A DNA stretch of 59,152 nt from Phoronis australis (lineage: Eukaryota > Phoronida > Phoronidae), in the NCBI GenBank assembly GCA_002633005.1, contig NMRA01000197.1, forward strand, positions 665,290 through 724,441, given 5' to 3'. How positions within the stretch are numbered: position 1 is the first letter of the stretch; the number at the start of each line of letters is the position of its first letter. The notes below the pieces were generated by a model. That model did no database searches. It was given only the letters and a program-made list of their open reading frames with translations, and was not told the origin of the DNA. Below are positions 57,701-59,152 of the stretch, piece after piece. A program made the translations under genes and the position numbers.

Positions 57701-59121
57701 AAATTACATGACCTTTGCACCAAATGACCTCTTCCGATGCATTATTGAACATGAATATATAACGAATCAAAATTTATATACTTCCTAAAATCATATGTTA
57801 AATTTGAAGAACATGCCTGCAACCATTTTTGAGTTATTAAGTGTCAAAAATGGTCGGAAAAAGAATAAGGATAAAGAATAAGAAGAACAAAACTGACGAA
57901 AACCCAGGAACAACAGTACTCTGCGCTTGCACGCGCAGAGTAATAAGAAGATAAAATACGTAGAACAGTAAAACTCTGCGCTTGCACGCGTAGGGTAATA
58001 ATAAGAATAAAATACGTAGAACAGCAAAACTCTGCGCTTGAACGCGCAGAGTAGTAAGAATAATAAGAAGATAAAATACGTAGAACAGCAAAACTAATAA
58101 AATTGAAGAAAACCCAGGAACAACAGTACTCTGCGCTTACACGCGCAAAGTAAAAATTAGCGACGTTGCGTCCGTATCTCACGGACTTCAGCTTGGCTTG
58201 TGACGTTATCGTTATTCTGGCCAATTATGATTTGGCTATTTTTAGCCTCCAGTGCGCTACTGGACATGATTTCAAAACTGATGATGTTAGACTTTGAGGA
58301 AGACTGGTTCAGAAGTTGGTAAAGGAAGCTCTCCGTGAGCGCATTGAGAGTCCCTCTTTAAAAAAAGAGGCGGTTTAAGATTCGATTGTCACACGTATGG
58401 AATGGTGTTCGTACGTCAATGTCACGCCGTCTGGTCAAAATGCCACCAATTGGCCAGAATAATGCTAACGTCACAAGCCCAGCTGAAGTCCGTGAGATGC
58501 AGACGCAACGTAGCTAATTTTTGTAAGTTTTTATTCCAGTATTAGACTCAAACTTGATCTTCTTGGACATATGCTCAAATCTCGCCAGATTATAGCCAAA
58601 ATCACGCGTTCTCATTTTAAATACACGCCAATATCTCACGCAATATCGTCTTCCTTTTTAGCGAGATTCTAGCTACTGAACCCGACCCAGATGTTTAGCC
58701 GGTGGGTTGGCGGAACCAGTCATTCTGGTGCGGTTATTTGGTGTGCATACATGTCAGGTGCAAAATTTCGTATAACTAGGTGTTCAAAATTTACTGATAG
58801 GTACTTTCATGGTTTCCATCACCTTCAGTTTATGCTCTGTAATGTATTCCTGCACTTAAGTAGATCATTCTGAATCAATTCGCCGTAGTGACTTAGAATT
58901 CCACATCTTTTTGCAGATATTTTGTGAATTTATTGAGTCTTCACTAGACTATCAGGGAACAAAGTATAATTCGGCCGTGTTGGGCGCATCATTGAATGGT
59001 ACCATTGGTAACCTGTCCGAAGCTTCTCTGTATCAATGCTCTGTGAGGGGGAAGACATCTGCCGGCTACGGCGATACTAGTGAAACGGTTTTGGTGTGGA
59101 CTGCTCCTCCGAAGTCTAATG
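24667..59121 (+). CDS. Fucolectin-like/Ig-like/FN3 cell-surface receptor, 5' part
   Basis: Fourteen exons join to 913 codons and one extra base: 24667-24721, 31314-31532, 33990-34211, 34645-34860, 34990-35241, 36978-37271, 47089-47171, 47625-47844, 48095-48403, 49073-49342, 54437-54654, 55510-55579, 55891-55997, 58917-59121. All have AG acceptors and GT donors, and all junction phases agree. Order: signal peptide (residues 1-18), fucolectin/F5-8C-like domain (about 19-165), unnamed beta-rich module (about 166-321), Ig-like module (about 322-419), five FN3 domains (about 420-913). FTP lectins bind fucose, and FN3 arrays act in adhesion. The gene continues beyond the window, so the membrane anchor and any cytoplasmic domain are unseen. 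The upstream neighbour being an RPTP on the same strand makes an RPTP the favoured identity. A receptor tyrosine kinase or a secreted adhesion protein remains possible. Confidence 0.8.
24722..25229 (+). other. Intron 1, unique part
   Basis: No additional exon or element is recognised. Short open frames here have no domain. Confidence 0.4.
25230..27990 (-). mobile_element. L1/Tx1-type LINE, 5'-truncated, antisense in intron 1
   Basis: The element reads right to left, with its 3' end near 25230-25240 where a T-run on the + strand would be its poly(A) tail. Only the RT-containing part of ORF2 is present. No endonuclease domain was found upstream of about 27900. Boundaries and target-site duplication are not resolved. 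Confidence 0.75.
25419..27891 (-). pseudogene. LINE ORF2 reverse transcriptase (one frameshift)
   Basis: The frame from about 27545 to 25419 encodes RT motifs in order: PISLLNCDYKL, HPDQTAV, FLDFKKAYDSLNW, LRQGDPLS and YADDTILF. The thumb-like KGRIVITKAFALPKLIHV follows, then WAGKPPKIK and a zinc-binding CPYCNLVQSTEHMFYLC (zf-RVT). The N-terminal part (27891-27560; KTPGNDGLGYEFYKTFW) is in another frame. The switch coincides with a ten-base T run at 27550-27559, so a single homopolymer change, or a sequencing error there, explains the break. The YADD site is intact. Motif style matches L1/Tx1-clade LINEs rather than CR1/L2. Confidence 0.85.
28340..28690 (+). mobile_element. Penelope-like element remnant (GIY-YIG C-terminal region)
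   Basis: Translation around 28415-28540 gives EDWF, GVKEALHE and, after a stop/shift, KKGGLRFDLSHVWDGVL. This resembles the end of the GIY-YIG endonuclease domain of Penelope-like elements (KEA.xIR..P.LN...G..L...WD). The same sequence recurs at 58230-58560, and part of it recurs inverted at 56636-56716 and 58151-58227. Heavily decayed. Confidence 0.55.
28700..29262 (+). other. Intron 1 stretch, no gene seen
   Basis: Nothing supportable apart from the decayed flank of the Penelope-like remnant. Confidence 0.4.
29272..29302. repeat. (GCGT)n microsatellite
   Basis: About seven GCGT/TGCG units flanked by TGTG and GTGTATG runs, with a complementary counterpart at 38131-38155. Confidence 0.9.
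29838..30710 (+). mobile_element. Penelope-like element fragment with inverted ends
   Basis: The ends are inverted copies: TTTTAAGTCGACTTGACATG at about 29847-29866 against CATGTCAAGTCGACTTAAAA at about 30682-30702, with AACAAC/GTTGTT outside. Between them, 30270-30540 encodes a GIY-YIG domain in pieces: VVYKF, then YIGETARILKTRTKEHL, then ALTTQEALHISWCKPNL. Penelope-like elements carry a C-terminal GIY-YIG nuclease and complex terminal repeats. The reading frame is broken by stops and shifts. A 27-bp direct repeat (TTATTTAGTGTTTCCAATAG...) at about 29400 and 29980 may belong to its terminal repeat. Confidence 0.6.
30711..31313 (+). other. End of intron 1, no gene seen
   Basis: AT-rich. The frame 30817-31116 lacks a domain and runs into the intron end. 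The branch/polypyrimidine region precedes the exon 2 acceptor. Confidence 0.4.
31314..31532 (+). CDS. Receptor exon 2: first half of the fucolectin (FTP/F5-8C) domain
   Basis: The acceptor is TTGTTGCAG (ends 31313) and the donor GTAAGT at 31533, phase 1 to phase 1. It encodes NIALHKSTLQFG, then SRAVDGSKNT and WWRVDLESVYAVYTVKLTNR. This is the canonical start of fucolectin-tachylectin-pentraxin-like domains (NIA..K..Q, ASRAVDG, PWWRVDLG). An alternative donor at 31544 breaks the phase with exon 3 and was not used. Confidence 0.85.
31533..33514 (+). other. Intron 2, unique part
   Basis: No exon, RNA gene or identifiable element is seen. The longest minus frames (32270-32805) have no recognisable domain. 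Confidence 0.45.
33515..33790 (+). repeat. Dispersed repeat family C, copy 3
   Basis: Contains AAAAAGGTCCGCCCCAGAGAA, CTCAATTCAACGCTCTGAAC, TTTTTAGTAAAAGGTCCGCA and TTTAGGCCGGGTGATCGCATG, each matched in the copies at 21.6 and 44.9 kb. Confidence 0.65.
33990..34211 (+). CDS. Receptor exon 3: second half of the fucolectin domain
   Basis: The acceptor is TTCTTTCAG (ends 33989) and the donor GTAATA at 34212, phase 1 to phase 1. It encodes ITLSNFDIRVSN, CYHYAG, ITCNEAVYGRYLYIRLRG and CEVEVYGVF. The last is the family's closing LCEVEVYG motif. The Cys residues are placed where FTP lectins form disulfides. The sugar-binding residues were not assessed position by position. Confidence 0.85.
34645..34860 (+). 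CDS. Receptor exon 4: first half of an unnamed beta-rich module
   Basis: The acceptor is TTTGTAG (ends 34644) and the donor GTAAAC at 34861, phase 1 to phase 1, 72 codons. It encodes GGVLDFGEGDEVSPTHDNLF, then PRGGILIGWQIRAKNAGTFY and ATIWKEEATKWKLVKKNEI. The alternating hydrophobic pattern suggests a beta-sandwich. I do not recognise a named family. Confidence 0.75.
34990..35241 (+). CDS. Receptor exon 5: second half of the unnamed module
   Basis: The acceptor is ATTTGCAG (ends 34989) and the donor GTTAGT at 35242, phase 1 to phase 1, 84 codons. It encodes YQTYKLPESDRFYVHAGYFI, then QILYVSHNYYYMQTIRACG and CSTTYVRTPALRAMAV. With exon 4 it forms a module of about 155 residues resembling a galactose-binding-like or jelly-roll fold in rhythm only. 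The donor was chosen because it is the only good GT keeping the phase before an in-frame TAG at 35244-35246. Confidence 0.7.
35242..36977 (+). other. Intron 5, no gene seen
   Basis: Non-coding. Minus frames at 35863-36283 overlap one another and lack domains. Confidence 0.45.
36978..37271 (+). CDS. Receptor exon 6: Ig-like module
   Basis: The acceptor is GTCATTCCAG (ends 36977) and the donor GTATGT at 37272, phase 1 to phase 1, 98 codons. It includes KMTMTVHPWPAVVPSVTKVI, then SWLQFGGDMTPASMLSSVV, LQPGIHEFRGHVTYGD and WFC. The GxHxFRxxVTYxD pattern with a following Cys resembles an Ig-like or PKD-like extracellular domain, but the usual first Cys is not evident. Fold assignment is tentative and coding status is well supported by the open frame. 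Confidence 0.7.
37272..38955 (+). other. Intron 6, left part
   Basis: No exon is seen in the unique portion. It contains the CA/CGCA microsatellite at 38122-38164. Confidence 0.45.
38122..38164. repeat. (CA)n/(CGCA)n microsatellite
   Basis: Pure CACA and CGCA/GCAC units in one block. Confidence 0.9.
38960..40940 (-). pseudogene. Degenerate L1/Tx1-like LINE reverse transcriptase
   Basis: Minus-strand translation in several frames recovers RT motifs in the correct order. These are VLVDFEKVFDFLSWSFIDK (about 40270-40330), GCRQGDPLSPYLFILCAEI (about 40090-40155), ARITVVKSMTIPKLLRL (about 39660-39720), and PVFYEQWFQKGITHVHDL (about 39170-39240). The last corresponds to a C-terminal motif also readable in the LINE at 25.4-27.9 kb. 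Stops and frameshifts are many and the YADD site is not recoverable by eye. Older than the first LINE and antisense to the gene. Confidence 0.75.
40941..41294. other. Intron 6 stretch between LINE remnant and TIR element
   Basis: No feature is recognised. Confidence 0.4.
41295..42456 (+). mobile_element. Family B TIR element, copy 2 (non-autonomous)
   Basis: The left end is TTAAAGGAGCATGCCACCC at 41295 and the right end GGGTGGCATTGTCCTTTAA at 42438-42456, so the terminal inverted repeats are about 19 bp with one or two mismatches. The outermost TTAA on each side could be a piggyBac-type TTAA target duplication, but could equally be part of the repeat. The internal sequence matches copy 3 over most of its length. 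No transposase is present. Confidence 0.8.
42474..44191 (+). mobile_element. Family B TIR element, copy 3 (longer)
   Basis: The left end is TTAAAGGAGAATGCCACCC at 42474 and the right end GGTGGCATTCTCCTTTAA at 44174-44191. It follows copy 2 in the same orientation after only 17 bp. It holds about 0.6 kb (around 43230-43830) absent from copy 2. Part of that insert, 43690-43800, is open as GFTGYQFEPENNDQEI and CREYAQATERMD, which may be a captured gene fragment. No transposase was recognised. Confidence 0.8.
44201..44242. repeat. (CA)n microsatellite
   Basis: CA dinucleotide run with one AGACG interruption, directly abutting the end of the family B element at 44191. Confidence 0.9.
44252..44400 (+). 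repeat. hAT-like terminal sequence
   Basis: Begins CAGGCCCGTAGGAAGG followed by G-rich sequence, as in many non-autonomous hAT ends. A reverse counterpart, CTTCCTACGCCCCAG, ends at 46937, but the inner sequences differ, so the two are not clearly one element. N at 44336. Confidence 0.35.
44870..45140 (+). repeat. Dispersed repeat family C, copy 4
   Basis: Contains AAAAAGGTCCGCCTCAGAGAA, CACAATTCATAGCCCTGAA, TTTTTTAGTAAAAGTCCACA and CTCAAAAATGCGAG, collinear with the copy at 33.5 kb. Confidence 0.65.
45141..45990. other. Intron 6 stretch, no gene seen
   Basis: No element or exon is recognised. Confidence 0.4.
46000..46870 (+). mobile_element. Loose end of the DIRS-like family (inverted relative to 1.5-2.45 kb)
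   Basis: Reading left to right, 46040-46260 matches the reverse complement of 2239-2410 (CTCGTGAATACTTGGCAGTG-type block and GAGAGGGTCCCGTCTGAAATGG-type block). 46300-46460 matches 1990-2200 reversed, and 46610-46850 matches the terminal repeat (GACGACCT, AACAATGTCCTGGCCAGG). No RT or gag sequence accompanies it, so it is a truncated or solo copy. Confidence 0.65.
46945..46972. repeat. (CA)n microsatellite
   Basis: ACAC run followed by TTACACAAATATACACAT. Confidence 0.85.
47089..47844 (+). CDS. Receptor exons 7-8: FN3 domain 1
   Basis: Exon 7 is 47089-47171 (acceptor TGTATAG, donor GTAAGT, phase 1 to 0) and exon 8 is 47625-47844 (acceptor CATTCCAG, donor GTACAT, phase 0 to 1). The join gives APSDVGNVVG, TVTVSWD, YRLSLKKNG and LDPYTKYDVGVVAVNSG. 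These match the FN3 Pro start, B-strand Trp and the tyrosine-corner LxPxTxYxVxVxAxN. The domain-internal intron is phase 0. Confidence 0.85.
48095..48403 (+). CDS. Receptor exon 9: FN3 domain 2
   Basis: The acceptor is CATTTTAG (ends 48094) and the donor GTAACA at 48404, phase 1 to phase 1, so one exon encodes one domain. Motifs are VPSGPVTSLTV, SLSITWSPPTQPNGVITGYR and LNEFTKYAIEVEALTSVGYG. This is the clearest FN3 domain of the set. Confidence 0.9.
49073..49342 (+). CDS. Receptor exon 10: FN3 domain 3
   Basis: The acceptor is TATATTACAG (ends 49072) and the donor GTAAGG at 49343, phase 1 to phase 1. Motifs are VPGAKPELQITAITSRNF and LTPYTVYTVRAAYCNNKGCG. The B-strand Trp is replaced (FTLSFRMNC), and three of its four Cys residues lie close together in the F-G region or just before it. 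It is therefore a somewhat divergent FN3. Confidence 0.85.
49343..50490 (+). other. Intron 10, left part
   Basis: No exon or identifiable element is seen. Confidence 0.4.
50500..50720 (+). repeat. Short divergent DIRS-like-family fragment
   Basis: Matches 46255-46450 in order: CCGTCTGAAATGG, GAATGACAGTTTAATCCC, AGGAAG...TTCAAAATCC-type block, then ATTGATTCCATCGTTGGAGG. Third copy of this segment in the window. Confidence 0.55.
51000..53830 (-). pseudogene. Degenerate APE-endonuclease LINE (CR1/Jockey-like)
   Basis: Minus-strand pieces appear in the expected order from right to left. An endonuclease segment (AEDCDFA, then GTFIVGDFSARNHT and GLVDALTDLDISVVNS) lies at about 53500-53760. SSKYGAPGPNEIKEMTLKTL, the pre-RT motif, lies at about 52690-52750. 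An RT segment (SLSCKNLVGMIKEEIIARRI, then CFENHQEFLLVDW) lies at about 52370-52590. The rest (51000-52330) is probably the decayed C-terminal half. GDFxAR and PGPxEI patterns fit the CR1/Jockey/L2 group of non-LTR elements, unlike the two L1/Tx1-like copies. Many stops and shifts. It is antisense in intron 10. Confidence 0.65.
53831..54436 (+). other. End of intron 10
   Basis: No exon fits. A 19-bp segment at 54182-54200 has good splice-like borders but breaks the phase. Otherwise nothing is recognised. Confidence 0.4.
54437..55579 (+). CDS. Receptor exons 11-12: FN3 domain 4
   Basis: Exon 11 is 54437-54654 (acceptor TTTTACAG, donor GTATGA, phase 1 to 0) and exon 12 is 55510-55579 (acceptor TTTTTTAG, donor GTAAGT, phase 0 to 1). 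It encodes VPSKPTKVNATS, TLRVMWSQPLHPNGVIVAYA, LKPDTSYSVQ and, across the intron, VFSKTVKGYGEGSD. Two potential N-glycosylation sites (NAS, NET) occur in the C-D region. Confidence 0.85.
54655..55509 (+). other. Intron 11, no gene seen
   Basis: AT-rich with several TTAAGTACA- and GCTTAA-like words, but no bounded repeat could be defined. Confidence 0.4.
55891..59121 (+). CDS. Receptor exons 13-14: FN3 domain 5
   Basis: Exon 13 is 55891-55997 (acceptor TTTAAG, donor GTAACG, phase 1 to 0) and exon 14 is 58917-59121 (acceptor TTTGCAG, donor GTAAGC, phase 0 to 1). They encode PDQPLNLENV, TLTFAWTEPMNQRGEIQHYK, LSEASLYQCSVRGKTSAGYG and the linker VWTAPPKSN. The intron is 2.9 kb and contains tandem repeats and a Penelope-like fragment. 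The acceptor of exon 13 (AAG) is weaker than the rest. Confidence 0.8.
56636..56751 (-). repeat. Penelope-like terminal fragment plus perfect palindrome
   Basis: 56636-56716 is the reverse complement of 28670-28735 (GATAAAAGCATGAAAATTTT and GACATCCAGTTGA blocks). It is followed at 56727-56751 by the perfect inverted repeat ATTATTGTCACG-A-CGTGACAATAAT. Confidence 0.6.
56830..57790 (+). repeat. Tandem ~410-435-bp repeat with TGACCT words
   Basis: A segment TGACCTTTSCACYAATTGAC...GCATTAT recurs at about 56871, 57281 and 57708. A second landmark, CCTTTGAYCTATTTNNNCTGATTGG, recurs at about 57138 and 57573. This gives two full and one partial diverged unit. TTCAGAAGAAAATGCACCT also recurs (57022, 57431). 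Non-coding, in intron 13. Confidence 0.7.
57885..58150. repeat. Minisatellite of hairpin units
   Basis: Four copies of CTCTGCGCTTGCACGCGCAGAG or a close variant lie at about 57918, 57974, 58030 and 58129. Each is a hairpin with an 8-bp stem. They are separated by AATAAGAAGATAAAATACGT-AGAACAG linkers. The outer GAAAACCCAGGAACAACAGT block occurs at both ends of the array. Overlapping minus-strand open frames through this array are translations of the repeat. Confidence 0.8.
58151..58560 (+). mobile_element. Penelope-like remnant flanked by ~75-bp inverted repeats
   Basis: 58151-58227 is the reverse complement of 58449-58522 with about five to seven differences. Landmarks are GACTTCAGCT/AGCTGAAGTC and ACGTTGCGTC/GACGCAACGT. 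Between and over the right arm, 58280-58420 encodes pieces of the GIY-YIG end seen at 28.3 kb (FEEDWF, KEALRERIESPSLKKR). It is the same family as 28340-28690 with better preserved ends. Confidence 0.6.
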
Positions 59122-59152
59122 GTAAGCAATTTCCATTTGTGGGAGAAACTAA

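Noticed and set aside
57885-58150. CRISPR-like array (short hairpin repeats with spacers)
   Set aside because: Repeats and linkers are both repetitive, there are only four units, and the context is a eukaryotic intron with no cas genes.
57837-58224. Overlapping minus-strand open frames of 78-126 codons
   Set aside because: They are translations of the hairpin minisatellite, repeat the same Phe/Tyr/Leu-rich blocks and have no domain.

Overview
The window is eukaryotic nuclear DNA. Genes are split by GT-AG introns, coding density is very low, and decayed transposons of several classes are dense. The gene content (a two-domain receptor tyrosine phosphatase and a fucolectin-type/FN3 receptor), the frequent palindrome TACATGTA and the mix of Tx1/L1-like LINEs, Penelope-like, DIRS-like and hAT-like elements suggest an invertebrate deuterostome such as a hemichordate, cephalochordate or echinoderm. 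That placement is inference and I cannot name a species. One base is ambiguous (N at 44336).

Two protein-coding loci can be supported, both on the + strand. Locus 1 (exons 6983-7149, 8181-8316, 8583-8657) is the last part of a receptor-type protein tyrosine phosphatase. It encodes the C-terminal half of a PTP domain that looks like a membrane-distal D2 domain, and ends at a TGA at 8655-8657. Its earlier exons lie left of the window. Locus 2 begins at ATG 24667 with a signal-peptide exon and runs off the right edge after exon 14 (ends 59121). The 14 exons join without a phase conflict into 913 codons: signal peptide, fucolectin/F5-8C-like lectin domain, an unnamed beta-rich module, an Ig-like module, then five fibronectin type III domains. 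No transmembrane or kinase/phosphatase domain is reached. A receptor PTP tail followed about 16 kb later, on the same strand, by the N-terminus of an adhesion-type receptor suggests a tandem array of related receptor genes, possibly RPTP paralogues.

Layout: 1-356 hAT transposase end; about 1500-5690 a DIRS-like retroelement (gag-like plus RT/RNase H, minus strand) between roughly 350-bp inverted repeats, with a hAT-like MITE inside; 6983-8657 PTP gene tail; 8658-24666 intergenic DNA with dispersed repeats, a 360-bp foldback element (20611-20970), a tRNA-derived SINE and a possible orphan exon; 24667-59121 the receptor gene. Its introns hold a nearly intact L1/Tx1-type LINE (25230-27990), Penelope-like remnants (28.3, 29.8-30.7, 56.6 and 58.2 kb), a degenerate L1/Tx1-like LINE (38.96-40.94 kb), two adjacent TIR elements (41295-42456, 42474-44191), loose DIRS ends (46.0 and 50.5 kb), a degenerate APE-endonuclease LINE (51.0-53.8 kb), and tandem repeats at 56.86-58.15 kb. 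All three LINE copies in the gene lie antisense to it.

Exon calls rest on splice consensus, codon phase and recognisable domain sequence, without transcripts or database searches.
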